Shown piece by piece: positions 1 through 10,545 of a stretch of 64,000 nt of DNA (position 1 is its first letter; the number at the start of each line of letters is the position of its first letter). Source of the DNA: Serripes groenlandicus (Eukaryota; Mollusca; Bivalvia; Cardiida; Cardiidae); contig JASEVX010000006.1 of the NCBI GenBank assembly GCA_031761405.1, positions 26,359,097 to 26,423,096 on the forward strand, written 5' to 3'. Under the pieces are notes generated by a model. The model worked only from the letters and a program-made list of their open reading frames with translations. It was not told where the DNA came from and made no database searches. A program made the position numbers and the translations under genes.

Positions 1-3
1 CCG

Positions 4-165
4 TTAAACGGTACCAGCTAAAGAAGGAAAAAAATCTTCCAGAGAGGAATTCTGACCTTGTATGGAGTCATTGAATTGAATACTTGATGGTTCATTCTTA
101 GACTCTTCCAAACACAAAACACTTGTGACAGCTGCTACAGGTGAAAAAGAGGTATTGTGGAGTAT
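4..165 (-). CDS. possible 3'-terminal coding exon (weak)
   Basis: The minus strand holds an open frame ending in TAA at 4-6. An acceptor-like TTTACTCAG lies just before the codons for ILHNTSF, giving about 53 residues with a mixed, protein-like composition (LCLEESKNEP, LEDFFPSLAGTV). I recognise no family. It lies outside the P-MITE fragment that follows, so it is not an obvious repeat shadow. It could equally be chance. Transcript evidence would decide. Confidence 0.17.
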   Translation of the reverse strand: MLHNTSFSPVAAVTSVLCLEESKNEPSSIQFNDSIQGQNSSLEDFFPSLAGTV

Positions 166-193
166 CTGAGTAAACCATTCCCATTTCTCCATT

Positions 194-261
194 GTCACAA
201 TGTTATCAAAAGACGCCTGCTGCCGCTGCGACAAAATGTGTCTACGTGTGGGAAGGATTAA
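194..261 (+). mobile_element. P-MITE right-end fragment
   Basis: Reads TGTCACAATGTTATCAAAAG, then an altered CTGCTGC box, then GTGGGAAGGATTAA ending at TTAA. The left half is missing. Confidence 0.6.
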
Positions 262-264
262 TGA

Positions 265-420
265 AAAACTTTAGAAAACATTGTGAAAGAGGGAGAGATT
301 GCTCAAAATAAGAAATATGTCAATAAAACTATTTTTCTGATACACAAAGTTGAAAACAATGTTTGTAAAGGAGAAATTATAAAATATGGCAAAATTCTAC
401 TTCTTTAAAAAAAAATCTGC
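265..420 (+). mobile_element. degenerate P-MITE fragment
   Basis: Contains AAAACATTGTGAAAG, a GAGATTGCTC half-hairpin and, further on, ATCTGCTACA. No termini are left. Confidence 0.35.
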
Positions 421-488
421 TACATTTAATGTGCCAACTATTGTCTGTGTAATCATGGAAAAGAAAATATATATATAAATTGAGTTTC

Positions 489-783
489 ACTATCAGTGAA
501 AATGATAAATACCCCCAAAACGGCACCTTGACTTACACCATAACTTAATAAGTAAAAGGGCCATAACTCTGTAAAGTAACATGCAATTGTAAGACCTTTA
601 GGATATGCACATCTCTTGGTATAGAAGCTTCATGTAAAATTTCATTGAATTCCACCCAGTGGTTTGTAAGAAATAGGCCGGACAAAATATGGCTTCAAAT
701 ATGGCTTCCGACGACCGACCGACAGACAGCCCGACACAGTGACTCCTATATACCCCCTCTTCTTCGAAAAGAGTATAATTACT
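489..783 (+). mobile_element. pearl/HINE-like element
   Basis: Begins near ATCAGTGAAAATGATAAATACCCCC and ends in a short GACCGACCGACAGACAG tract followed by CTATATACCCCCTC and an inverted GAGTATA. The same ATACCCCC start and ACGG/ACAG-plus-ATACCCCC tail occur in the large element at 51072-52853. The 'gggccataactct' wording of the body is typical of bivalve repeats. Assignment to the Helentron-associated (HINE/pearl) type is inference. Confidence 0.55.
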
Positions 784-1111
784 ATTCAATATTTCATGGA
801 GGGAATATCAGAGTACAATTTTTTTTTGTAATGCCATGACAAACTCCGGAAGTTCTAGAATGTCGTCGCACAAATTAGCGGTAAGAGAGAGTAACTGTAA
901 CGAGTTTGTCCGTGTTTCCAATATTTCTACAGAGCTGTAATAACTATCATTATATCCCAAAACAACAAATTACCTGATGTTCGTATTTTGGACTCCAAAT
1001 TGAAAGCACCTCGAGAGGCCTTAGAGATAAGAATGAGTACATTTGATGTTTGTTCAGTATATCAAATTATCTTCATAATTGCTCAATTAAACATTTCCTG
1101 CTTGTAGACAT

Positions 1112-1222
1112 ATTTTGGCACCTCTGCAGCAGAAGACTATTGAAGACATTGATGCAAAAGGTTTTCGACTTTATTCAATAACTATATTTTCATTTATGGA
1201 GATTTTCTCTATTTAAAGCTTG
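1112..1222 (-). mobile_element. P-MITE fragment, B orientation
   Basis: CACCTCTGCAGCAGAAGACT, then ATTGATGCAAAAGG and the trailing TTTATGGAGATTTTCTC of the long arm. Both termini are lost. Confidence 0.5.
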
Positions 1223-1239
1223 TTTCAATAAAGGATTGT

Positions 1240-1400
1240 TTATGAGTATCAGGTTTTTAATGCAACTTTCAACAATTTTATAGCACGGTGTTTCCTGGGT
1301 AACTTATCTGTACTCATAATACTCAGGTCCATTATATCCTGCCATCAGCGAGTTGCATTTTCGCCACAATCCTTAAAACACCAAATAGGGTAAAACCATA
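1240..1400 (+). mobile_element. SINE-body remnant
   Basis: AATGCAACTTTCAACAATTTTATAGCACGGTGTTTCCTGG matches the body of the SINE copies at 24722 and 53608. No tRNA-like head is visible. Confidence 0.4.
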
Positions 1401-1607
1401 TACTAAAAGTTTTGGAGTTTTATGACACCAATTCATGCATCTAAACCCTCTACCTACAGCTTCCAGATCAACACCCTTCTCTAACACTGATCATCAGGAT
1501 GGTGGTTATGGCCCCAGGTGTAATTGTTCCTGATTAAAAAATGTCTCATTTGATAAAAGATTTCCAGAGAAAACTTACTGGCTCTAAAATAGTCCTCTTC
1601 CTAACGT

Positions 1608-1760
1608 GAGCTCTAGTTAAGGGGCATTTTTCGCATTCTTATATCGTTATTTGGACTCTTAACCCTATGTTGTTGGTACTCAAAAGAATCGTCTCATTGA
1701 GATGATTCTTTAGAGTACCCACAACATTGGGTTTTATGGAGTAATGACGGAGATAGAGTG
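1608..1760 (-). mobile_element. H-family hairpin MITE
   Basis: The core at 1661-1733 is a long palindrome: AACCCTATGTTGTTGGTACTC, then AAAAGAATCGTCTCA, then the inverse. A GAGCTCTAGTTAAGGGGCATT terminus sits at 1610. The opposite terminus is not clear. Confidence 0.6.
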
Positions 1761-1889
1761 GAGTAAAGACATATCACTTACTTATCTATAGGCTTCAGTT
1801 TAACTCATCATTAATTATGTATACATCAGTGTATTATTCATCCATCAGTCTGTTGAAAAACTCTACTCCAAAATACTGCAGATTTTAAC

Positions 1890-2009
1890 AGCTTTAAGCC
1901 CCCTTTCACACATCCAGATGCATTTTTAGACGATATTTGTAAAAATTGGAACAAAAACGAGAAATTGCTCAAAAATAGCTGGTGATTTGTGAATGTGGGA
2001 AAGAGTTAA
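1890..2009 (+). mobile_element. P-MITE, internally deleted
   Basis: Left end CCCCCTTTCACACATCCAGATGC, an AGAAATTGCTC half-hairpin, right end GTGGGAAAGAGTTAA. About half of the usual length. Confidence 0.5.
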
Positions 2010-2499
2010 TCAGCCAGCACGTACAGCCATTCCTCATTGACAAGAGTCTACAGACAATTAAGTTTTAACATTATTCTCTATATCAGCTGATTTTTCTAAT
2101 TAAAACAATGAAGAAAAAGGTGAAATTATTCATCTTTAGCAATCTTTCCTTATTACCTACCGTAATAATATAACAGTATCCGAATCTAGCTAGCTAGGTT
2201 TCTTTCAAATAGCCGAAGATTTCCAAATATTTCTTAAGAAGTCTCCAAAATAGAAATGTTCACAAAGATTTGGGTAAAGGATTACCAAAGACAAGATAAA
2301 TGGATGATCCAGAAAGTAATTAAGACCAATTAATGCTTTATGCTGGCACATCATCTATATCATTCCTTCAATAAAGAGAGTTGTATACAATTTACATCAA
2401 TTTACATCCATTTTCTGAAGCAAAAAAAGGTTTGACATATGCCTTTGGAATAGAAATGCCCTTTTTCACAAACCTAAAATTGGTGCTTGAAATGAGAAT

Positions 2500-2699
2500 A
2501 GAGGTCCAGATAAGGAGGGGTATTCAGCTCTCTTTCTCACAATTTCTCTCTTATTATTAAATCAAACCCTGAGTAAGTATGTTGTGGGTTCTCAAAAGAA
2601 TCGTCTTGGTGAGACATTTCTTTTGAGTACCCACAACATAGGGTTAGAGGATCAAATAAGGATTTTAGAACATGCAAAATGCCCCTTATCTAGAGCTCT
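2500..2699 (+). mobile_element. H-family hairpin MITE, both ends
   Basis: Left end AGAGGTCCAGATAAGGAGG and right end CCTTATCTAGAGCTCT are inverted to each other. The core at about 2578-2646 folds ACTCAAAAGAA against TTCTTTTGAGT. Length about 200 bp. No convincing target-site duplication. Confidence 0.65.
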
Positions 2700-2805
2700 A
2701 GGAGGATTTCATGTTTTTGTTTGAATTATGATTTGTTTCATGCAGCTTTAAACAGCATTTCAGTTATTTCTTGTCATTTCCTGGTTAAATTACCAGAAGG
2801 AATCT

Positions 2806-2915
2806 GCCATGGCTTAGTGGTTTAAGAGTCGAGGATTAGAAACTGGGTATCCCGGGCTCATGGTGAAATAATGTTTAAAACAGCGTAAAACACCAATAAA
2901 ACAAACAAAACAAAT
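2806..2915 (+). mobile_element. short tRNA-derived SINE, internally deleted
   Basis: A tRNA-like head (ATGGCTTAGTGGTTTAAGAG, then GGTATCCCGGGCTC) is joined to the family tail GCGTAAAACACC and an (AAACA)n 3' end. AGAAGGA occurs just before it and just after it, a possible target-site duplication. Confidence 0.45.
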
Positions 2916-3274
2916 CAAAGAAGGAGAATAAAACCAAAATCTAAAAAGTTTTAGGCAGTAAAATAGACAGACTTGTTTGTTGTTGACAGGATTATGATAT
3001 TTGTGAGATTCCCCTTGAGGGTTCATATTTGGACATTCACGTCTATGGTCTGGTGAAATAATTCATATCTCACATTTTGTTGATCATTTCTTGTTCATCA
3101 GATAGAATTGTATGCACCGAAATATGAAATAGGAATGTATGTCTGAGCAATGAAGATCTCGGTTATCCTTTTACTTTTTTCCTGATGTGATAAATATTTC
3201 TATCTTTCGGAGCTTAGTCTGCTTTGAAAAAACATCTAAGGAAAGATATTACATTGCAAAATGAAGTGCAAGAT

Positions 3275-3512
3275 TTAACCCTTTCCCTCATACAACAACT
3301 CTGCAGCAGACAACTTTGAAATCATCTAGGCAAAAGCACGGAAAATCCCTTTAAATGAAAGAACAATAATTGAATAGAATCAGCCTCAGTGCACAACATA
3401 AATGTGCTGGTGAAGAAAGATGCTGGTTTTGAGCAATTTCTTTTTTTTTGGCACAAAGGTTGTCTGCAGCAGAATCTGCATCAAAAATGCGTCTGCAAGT
3501 GGTTATAATTAA
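3275..3512 (+). mobile_element. P-MITE, A orientation
   Basis: Clean left end TTAACCCTTTCCCTCATACA with CTGCAGCAGACAACTTTGAA. The central hairpin is disturbed by extra sequence (TGCTGGTGAAGAAAGATGCTGG). The right end is degraded to GTGGTTATAATTAAG. Confidence 0.65.
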
Positions 3513-3644
3513 GGGATCTGAGAAACCAAAATATGATTTTTCGCATTTTTTTCAAAAGTCTGCAAAAATGTATCTGCAAGTGAGAAAGGCTTAGCTTCAG
3601 TCTACAGGTTTTTGATCATCATAATCAACTTGTTTTTTTCAAAT

Positions 3645-3872
3645 TTAACCCTTTCCCAACTGCAGACGCATTTTGACGCAATAGCAGCAGACGACTTTTG
3701 AAAACAAAAACATTGTGGCAAAAGGTGAAATTGCTCATGATGAGCAATTTCTCCTTTGGCCACAATGTTTTCAACTTTATTTTATCATAAATCTATATTT
3801 TATGGAGAATTTTATCACTATGTTTTCAAAGTCGTCTGCTGCAGATTTGTTATATGTGGGAAAGGGTTTTAA
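3645..3872 (-). mobile_element. P-MITE, B orientation
   Basis: TTAACCCTTTCCCAACTGCAGACGC at the left. The hairpin AAATTGCTCATGATGAGCAATTT is perfect. TATGTGGGAAAGGG at the right is followed by TTTTAA rather than TTAA. Confidence 0.8.
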
Positions 3873-4082
3873 TTCAAATTTCACACTCCATATCCTTGGA
3901 AACTGGTCACATGAGCGCAGTCAAATTTGACATTTTATTGAAACTTCCAGTAGGGTCTCCAAGGGGAGGTATACTGCAAAAACATTTCCTCTCCTTTCAC
4001 ATAAATCTCTATAGTGTTTGCCGATGCTACTGGCTTGTATGACCTCTTTACCGCGGATACAATATTTAGAATATTTCATTCA

Positions 4083-4291
4083 CTTTGAAAACGTCTGAGG
4101 GCAAAAACTTCTGTACATGTTTGAAATCTGAAAATTCTGTAATATGATTTTGATACAAAGTTAAAAACATTGTGTGAAAAGGAGAAATTGTTTTTTGATA
4201 TATTTAAGGAACTTTTTCTGCAATATATGCAAAAGTAATCTGCTGCATTGTATTCAATGTTTCAAATATAATTTTGATCAGAGAGGGTTTA
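4083..4291 (+). mobile_element. degenerate P-MITE
   Basis: CTTTGAAAACGTCTGAGGGCA, AAAACATTGTGTGAAAAGGAG, TAATCTGCTGCA and GAGAGGGTTTA occur in family order, but both ends have decayed. Confidence 0.45.
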
Positions 4292-4395
4292 CTTATCATA
4301 AATGGTAGGAATAGGTTATTATAAATATCTACTTTGACAGCTTAATTTTTCATCTCTTTTTTTCTCCCGAAGTTTTTTATGACATTCTTTTAGAG

Positions 4396-4505
4396 GGTAC
4401 ACAGATGACTTTGGACACATTTGCAGAAGACAACTTTTAAAACATATTAGGAGAAGGAGAAATTCTCTTTTTTCAAAATGTTTTCAGAACTTGTATCAAA
4501 AATTA
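4396..4505 (-). mobile_element. degenerate P-MITE fragment
   Basis: GCAGAAGACAACTTTTAAAACAT, GGAGAAGGAGAAATT and TCAAAATGTTTTCAGAA in family order. No terminal TTAA. Confidence 0.4.
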
Positions 4506-4548
4506 TGCTGCCAAATAACCAGATACTGCATCGTTTTTCCCCTAGATA

Positions 4549-4802
4549 TACCCGAGGGGTTGGCGTGAAACGGTTGTAACTAAAATTGGTATTTGTTAAC
4601 CAAGGATAATCACCTCACCATAAAGTCTTTATAAGCATTAAATCATTTTTCTTGGTAAACAATGGAAATTTAGGTGCCATTGCTCGTTCTGAGCAATGGC
4701 ATCTAAATTTGCATTATTTACAAAGGGGTCAAAATTGCCCCTAAACCAGGGTTTTCAAAATAGGTTTTTAGTTACAACCTTTTCACGCCACAAGCCCTCG
4801 TA
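4549..4802. mobile_element. fold-back element, separate family with the P-type hairpin core
   Basis: The ends are inverted: TACCCGAGGGGTTGGCGTGAAA then GGTTGTAACTAAAA, against TTTTTAGTTACAACC, TTTCACGCC and CCCTCGTA at the right. The centre is an uninterrupted hairpin, GCCATTGCTC-GTTCT-GAGCAATGGC, and the flanking arms also pair (AAATTTAGG against ATCTAAATTT). The termini are unrelated to P-MITE, yet the ATTGCTC/GAGCAAT core is the same. No transposase and no certain target-site duplication. Confidence 0.6.
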
Positions 4803-5002
4803 CCCTTTCCCTTCTATAGACACTTTCTGACGCCTCTGCAGCAGATGGCTTTTTGAAAATTTGTCGACAATGTCTCCTTTTGTCACCATATTTTCAACTC
4901 TATTCAATTATTGTACTTTCATTAAAAGTCAGTTTCCAATTTTTTTCGGGTACATTTTGAAAGTCTTCTGCTGCAAGTTTGTTGTCAGTGGGAGAGGGTT
5001 AA
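4800..5002 (-). mobile_element. P-MITE, B orientation, hairpin deleted
   Basis: CCCTTTCCCTTCTATAGACAC then CTCTGCAGCAGATGGC at the left. The central hairpin is missing (TTGTCGACAATGTCTCC instead). Right end GTGGGAGAGGGTTAA. The left flank GTAC is not TTAA. Confidence 0.7.
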
Positions 5003-5157
5003 AAGCAGCTGGTTCCATTAAAATACCATATCAGGCAAAATATTTAAACGGGCAAAAAAGCACATAGCAACAGTACTAGAGAAGAAACACCATTTCCCCA
5101 TAATTGATCTGAATCTAATTACTCTACAGGGAGAATCATGTAGGCTGGAACCAGTCC

Positions 5158-5180
5158 TTCTTCTTCTTCTTCTTCTTCTT
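5158..5180. repeat. (TTC)n microsatellite
   Basis: About seven TTC units. Confidence 0.9.
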
Positions 5181-5181
5181 T

Positions 5182-5270
5182 TCACCCTTTCCCAGAATCA
5201 AAAAGTTTCTGACACATCTGCAGCCGACGACTTTTGAAAAAATTGTGGCAATTAAAAGGAGAGGCAGTAT
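5182..5270 (-). mobile_element. P-MITE end fragment
   Basis: TTCACCCTTTCCCAGAATC then CTGCAGCCGACGACTTTTGAA, AAATTGTGGCA. Stops before the hairpin. Confidence 0.5.
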
Positions 5271-5332
5271 AACTTAAATTATCCACTCTTGAAAGATTTA
5301 CACATTTGCTGCTGTTCTGCTAGACTTTCCAA

Positions 5333-5478
5333 ATCTACAGCAGACGGATTTAAAAATATCTTAAGACAAAATTAAGGAAAATGTCAATAAATGACCATTT
5401 CCTCCTTTTGCCACAATGTTTTCAAAATTTGCCTGATGCAGATGTGTCGGAACATTTCTGCCAGTTGGAAAGGATTAA
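5333..5478 (+). mobile_element. P-MITE, A orientation, left-truncated
   Basis: Starts inside the family at CTACAGCAGACGGATTTAAAA. Right part TTTTGCCACAATGTTTTCAAAA, then GTTGGAAAGGATTAA. Its terminal TTAA (5475-5478) is also the left TTAA of the next copy. Confidence 0.6.
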
Positions 5479-5685
5479 CCCTTTCCCTCATATAGACGCT
5501 TTCTGACGCCAGTGTCTGCAGCAGACGGCTTTTTGAAAACAGTGACAAAATTTCTCCTTTTGCCATTATGTTTTCCACTTTTAGTCATAGGTTATCTATT
5601 CAATTATAGAGACTTTCTATTTGTTGACAAAATGTGTTCAATTTAGTCGGCTGCTGCAGAATTGTCATATGGGGGAAAGGGTTAA
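5475..5685 (-). mobile_element. P-MITE, B orientation, hairpin arm deleted
   Basis: Full termini TTAACCCTTTCCCTCATATAGACGC and TCATATGGGGGAAAGGGTTAA. The deletion removes the 5' arm of the central hairpin (AACAGTGACAAAATTTCTCC). Confidence 0.85.
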
Positions 5686-5794
5686 CTTTAGAAATCATTC
5701 AAGAAATGGTTCTAGTCTAGGAGAATGGCAGCAATTGTGTAAATCTTTCAAGTGAAGAGCATTACCATTCACATTCTATCTACAATGCACTTTA

Positions 5795-5935
5795 ACCATC
5801 TGCCTCATATGTAAATTTTAGATTCATCTCCTTTGAAAGCATTGATATATAAGACAAAAATCTGAAAACATTGTTGGAAAAAGGATAAATTATTCATTTT
5901 GAGTAATTTCTCCTTTTGTCAAAATTCTTTCCGGA
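5795..5935 (+). mobile_element. degenerate P-MITE
   Basis: AAACATTGTTGGAAAAAGGATAAATT and the imperfect hairpin ATTATTCATTTTGAGTAAT. Ends not recognisable. Confidence 0.4.
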
Positions 5936-6087
5936 CTCATCTTCTGCAAAGGCAATAATTGTCTGCCGAACGTATCAGAGGAATAGATAACCACATTCCC
6001 ACATACAGCAAATATGCAGCAGATGAATGTGAAAAGATCTAAAAGCAAATCTATGAAAAATATTGTATACATGTAACTTTCATTGTT

Positions 6088-6216
6088 GAATTATAAAAAA
6101 CATTGCAGCAAAAGATGAAATTGCTCATTATATATTATACAGACATGAGCAATTGCTCATGTTGTCACAGTATTTTAAAAAGTACGGATTTAAAATTTGT
6201 CTACACCTGGGAAAGA
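6088..6216 (+). mobile_element. degenerate P-MITE, right half
   Basis: AACATTGCAGCAAAAGATGAAATTGCTCA, an enlarged loop, GAGCAATTGCTC, TTGTCACAGTATTTT, then CTGGGAAAGAGTAGA. Confidence 0.45.
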
Positions 6217-6456
6217 GTAGAAGTGGAGATTTCTCTGGTAAAACAGTTACCCTAACCACAAATGATAGTGTTTCCAATAAATCATCTAAACATTTACAAC
6301 AAGTTCCAACCTGTTGTATAAACAATACATTGTGGGGATGGATAATTAGTACCAGCTCCTGTAATGGCCAACTGGAAAATCTAGACCATACAAAAACATT
6401 AATTATAGAACACGGTCACCCAATAGATAATATAATTCCTTATTACATGTACTTGA

Positions 6457-6631
6457 TTAAACCCTTACCCCACGTCCAACAAATCTGAAGCAGCCGGCTT
6501 TGAACATATCTCAATAATAATAGGGAAAATCTCTATAAATGAAAGTATTATTATCAAAACAGGCAATATGTAGCGGATCTGCTGCAAATGCATTGAAATG
6601 CATCTGCAGGTTGGAAGGGGGTTGGGGTTAA
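6457..6631 (+). mobile_element. P-MITE, A orientation, hairpin deleted
   Basis: TTAAACCCTTACCCCACGTCC, GAAGCAGCCGGCTTTGAAC, long-arm ATAAATGAAAGTATTATTAT, then directly the right-hand TGCTGCAAATGC and GGGGTTAA. About 50 bp around the hairpin are lost. Confidence 0.6.
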
Positions 6632-6751
6632 AGCATTAACCCATGATGATAAAGCTGATTATACAGACATCTGTTCTGGAATGCAATTTTACATTTTGAC
6701 TGGTCACAATACAATAAGATAATTATATATGTACTAAGACATTAACTCTGA

Positions 6752-6800
6752 TGATCCCTGGGTAACCAATCCAGTGCTAGGCTAGGACATGCGCCCAATA
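6752..6800 (+). mobile_element. SINE-body fragment
   Basis: TGATCCCTGGGTAACCAATCCAGTGCTAGGCTAGG matches the 3' body of the copy at 43051-43190. Confidence 0.4.
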
Positions 6801-7031
6801 ATAACCCTTTCCCTCATATAGATGCTTTCTGACGCCTCTGCAGCAAACAGCTTTTTGAAAACATGGGAGACAAAAGAAGAAATTGCTCAATATGAGCAAT
6901 TTCTCCTTTTGTCACCATGTTTTCAACTCTGTTCAATTATTGTACTTTCATTGAAATGGAGTTTCCAATTTTTTTTTAGTATATTTTCAAAGTCTTCTGT
7001 TGCAGATATGTTGTATGTGGGAAAGGGTTAA
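6801..7031 (-). mobile_element. P-MITE, B orientation
   Basis: Left flank is ATAA, right flank TTAA. Hairpin TTGCTCAATATGAGCAA. Termini CCCTTTCCCTCATATAGATGC and TGTATGTGGGAAAGGG. Confidence 0.88.
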
Positions 7032-8259
7032 TACCCAACTAATGGCACTCCACAACGACTGCTGCAAACACCAGGGATCAAACCACTTAGCCGCAACCGA
7101 TTTGACATATATATATGTCTTATATATACATATGTATGTACGTCTTTACAAAATCAAAAGGTTGTATAAACATTTGGATGATTAGTAGGAGTGGAACGGC
7201 CAACAATAAATCTGAACCATGTAACAAACTTTGGTTACAGAAATAGGTCACCTAGGTTAATGGTCATCACATGGTTGATCTTATTCCGTAAGGGTTAACA
7301 GCAGTATTTTCAGTAATATCATTGAGACACTACACTAGATGATCAGTACTAAACAAATACATGTCTCAAGGGCCTACAACATGTACCATGCAAGCAGCTA
7401 GGATTGCAATCCAGAACAACAGCTTCATGGTCAAATCCCATGCAAAGGTATGGATGCAACACATGAAAGCAATTCTTGTATAGGTCATCTGTATCAAACA
7501 AAGGGATTGGTTGGATTGCATCTGAATGTGAGAAATAGCTCTGTGACAGCCAATCATTAGTGGTATGTGTCAATATTTCAGAGACAAGAGCCAGGATAAC
7601 AGAAATAATGAAATCTTCCATTCTATATACAACCTAAGAACATGCAACTGGCAGCAAAGAAATGGCGCTTTAATACATGTACAACCTTTGATCATGAGAA
7701 AGATGCAGTTTGAGCTTGCCCTGAGCTGTTTCCAAATTAATCAAATAAACTTTTGACTCGCATATTGAACTTGGTTTTGATCCCATGGATTAATAACCAG
7801 TTCATAACGTTTGGTACTACTAGTACCTATTTTGTGAAGCCTAATAATGTCTTAAGTATAGATCCTGGCGAGCTGGCGCATCCACGCCATCTAAAATCAG
7901 ACCAGACTCTCCTACAATGAGCTTTATAACGAACTCTTCCAAATGAAAACCTGGACAATTTCATTAAAAGAATACACCATTGTTACACCAGATTGGGTGT
8001 TTACAGGAGCGAAGCTCATTCAGGAGCCTTTTCAGGTAACATCACTTCGGTACACTAAATCAGTGGTGAATCAATCAAGATTTTGAGTTCGGACCTTTGT
8101 GAAACCTCCAATCAGAGAGAACATTTCTGTTATCGGAGACAAGTTTTACAAATGAATCAATCATCACTAGGATAATGAGGTGGGAGAAGCCTGCCCAGCA
8201 CTCCAGTTTTATATAATTTGAGTTTTAGGATCATTATGTATGACCTTTACACCACAGTC
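7032..8259. other. no recognisable gene or repeat
   Basis: More than 1.2 kb without P-MITE, SINE or clear exon. A minus frame at 7349-7621 (90 codons) shows no family resemblance or splice context. I see nothing I can name. Confidence 0.5.
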
Positions 8260-8385
8260 TTAACCCTTTCCAACATACAATAAATCTGAAGCGGACGACT
8301 TTGATACATATTTGCACAAATGTAGAAAAATCAGAATATAAAACATTGAGTGAAAAAGTTTCCTCCATTGTCAAAGGACATCTGG
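8260..8385 (+). mobile_element. P-MITE left half, A orientation
   Basis: TTAACCCTTTCCAACATACAATAAATCTGAAGCGGACGACTTTGA then ACATTGAGTGAAAAAG. The right half is absent. Confidence 0.65.
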
Positions 8386-8864
8386 CTAAGACAAAGGATT
8401 TAGTTATATAATTCCATTCCGATATAATGGCATTCTCAAACAGTTGCTGCCACAAAACAACAAAGCACGTATTGATGATCCTGGAATACAAACCCGCGAG
8501 TACTACGCTAGGCCATTGAGATGTGCCTTAGTTATACACTCCACCAGGACCACTGCTACAGGTGAACTGAACAGGGATGACCAGTCCCAAATCCGAATCC
8601 CTCACACCCAAGGGAATTCCTGCAAGGGAGAGAGGGGGGTAAAACATCAAATAACCTACCTCTAATTGGTGAACAGCCTGCTTCTCTCTGTCAAATGTTT
8701 TACCACTGGTTCTTATAATTCCTGAAAATATAAAATGGAATCCTCTTAACAAAATTTGCTTCATATTTCTCAAAATGATACTTTAACAATCTGCATCTGC
8801 TCTGGAAACATCTTCAATGGTATCCATCCTATCTAAACTAGAAATGCCAATAAATGTAGCTTAA
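8386..8864. other. no clear feature; possible SINE-head remnant
   Basis: The minus strand near 8480-8530 has weak tRNA-like blocks (CTCAATGGCCTAG, GGGTTTGTATTCC) too close together for a normal cloverleaf. Nothing else recognisable. Confidence 0.3.
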
Positions 8865-9031
8865 TTAACCCTTTAAATAACACAAACAATATGTGGCAGA
8901 CAACCTCTGAAATATGTTGGCAAAACTATAGAATAGTTAATTTTTCTTCTTTATAACTATATATATATAATGGTTTCAAACATCGTCTACTGCAGTTGTA
9001 TCAAATTGCATCTGCATGTGGGAAGAATTAA
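8865..9031 (+). mobile_element. P-MITE, short A-orientation copy
   Basis: TTAACCCTTTAAATAACAC, then GTGGCAGACAACCTCTGAAA at the left; CATCGTCTACTGCAG and GTGGGAAGAATTAA at the right. The hairpin is replaced by (TA)n-rich sequence. 167 bp. Confidence 0.6.
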
Positions 9032-9309
9032 TACTTGACAATTGATAGTATGAAAAAGTTGAGCTTCAAGGAGAAGTTTAGCCACCAACTGAGAAGTGAT
9101 AAGAAAGGGGTTTTCGGAAAGAGTCCACCAAATAAGATACAAACTGTCACATTCCCATTTCAATAGTTTTCCATTAACTAGGAACCTTCAGGAAACAAGA
9201 TATAAATTCTAATCTAGTTGTCTCTTCCCACCCTTGCTTTGCGGGAAACTCTTCAAAGTAATCTAAATCATTTGAATATTTCAAATATTTAACATTATCA
9301 ATTAGCATA

Positions 9310-9445
9310 ACACAGTGGAGAACATCATTGAGACAAAAAAGAAGCTGTATCTTTGTGGTTTTTTAAAAACATTGCTTCATTTGACACAAAGTTTCTTTTT
9401 CCCTATAGTAAAATGGAAGCAACTTCATAGGAAAGGGTTTACAAT
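9310..9445 (-). mobile_element. very degenerate P-MITE trace
   Basis: GGAGAACATCATTGAGACAAAAAAGAAGC and ATAGGAAAGGGTTTA resemble family blocks, but the order is incomplete. Confidence 0.25.
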
Positions 9446-9607
9446 AACTTCATCTTTCCTATTCCCCAATGGAGTTCCCAGAAAATTGAGGGGAAACCAA
9501 GGATAGATGAAATCTTCATTTGATCTCACTGACCCTTTGCAATATCCATGGCAGGAATATTAATATTTCTACAGAGGTTCACAGATCGGAGCCGCATTTA
9601 ATGGTCT

Positions 9608-9835
9608 GTAACCCTTTCCAACATATAGAACCTTACCGACGCCTCTGGAGCATGCAGAATACTTGAAATCATTATGACAAAAAGCTCCGAGAAATTGCTC
9701 GAAACAAGCAATTTCTCCTTTTGCCACAATGATTTCAGTAATATTATACCTTCATTTATAGAGCTTTTTTATGGATTTCTGCCGAGATGTTTCCAAAGTC
9801 TTCTTCAGCAGATTCTTTATATGTAAGAACTTAAG
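9608..9835 (-). mobile_element. P-MITE, B orientation
   Basis: Flank GTAA, then CCCTTTCCAACATATAGAACC. Hairpin AGAAATTGCTCGAAACAAGCAATTTCT. The right end has decayed to ATGTAAGAACTTAAG. Confidence 0.75.
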
Positions 9836-9925
9836 TTGACCCCTATGTTGTGAGAACCGGTACTTAAAAGTTGTAATTATCTTCTTCAATTTATTCTTTT
9901 AAGAATCAACAACATTCAGTTGATC
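9836..9925. mobile_element. degenerate H-family palindrome
   Basis: CCCTATGTTGTGAGAACC and TTCTTTTAAGAATCAACAACATT preserve the two arms with many mismatches. Confidence 0.5.
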
Positions 9926-10399
9926 GGTGTTGTGGTGCAATTAAAAACCTGTCAAATCTTCAGTCCTAAATCCAGTGTGAAACACAGCATTTACTACCAT
10001 TATGTAGATGCAGGTCAACAGTTATTTATGCAGATTTGGTTATTCACTATTAAGCAATAATAAAGACTTTGAAAGAAGTCAGTCTTCTTTCTGACACATA
10101 AAAGTATGTAAAAGCATCACATTAGGTAAATGGTTAATTACAGGATTTTTGCATGGCTGAGAAGAAAATAAGGTTTTTGATGAACAAAGTAAAAGTAACG
10201 GTGGCTGAGATAACGAAATAATGGGCGGTAAGTCATTCATTTCGCCCATACATCAAGGCATGTCCGGGCAGATATTGTCAGCTAAATTAACAATTCTTTT
10301 TGTATCAACCATTTACTTGATATTGTTTTTAGAGACATCTTCTCCTAATACATCTGAAGAAAGAACATTTCAGCGGCGGGAAAAATTGCATGGACGATT
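9926..10399. other. nothing recognised
   Basis: AT-rich sequence with no repeat family or exon that I can identify. Confidence 0.4.
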
Positions 10400-10545
10400 T
10401 TAACACAAAGTTGAAAACATTGTGGTGGAAAACGTGAAACTTCTCATCTCTAGCAATTTCTCCTTTTCCTAAAATGTTTTTAAAACTCATATCAGCTGAA
10501 AAGATGTCATTAATATTGTGCAGTCTGTATCAGGAAAAGGGTTAA
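10400..10545 (+). mobile_element. P-MITE right half, A orientation
   Basis: AAGTTGAAAACATTGTGGTGG, a broken hairpin (ACTTCTCATCTCTAGCAATTTCTCC), right end CAGGAAAAGGGTTAA. Confidence 0.55.

Noticed and set aside
6153..6488. 111-codon plus-strand frame
   Set aside because: It starts in a degenerate P-MITE, shows no domain, and composition and context do not support an exon.
7349..7621. 90-codon minus-strand frame
   Set aside because: No recognisable motif or splice sites; the length is within chance for the window.
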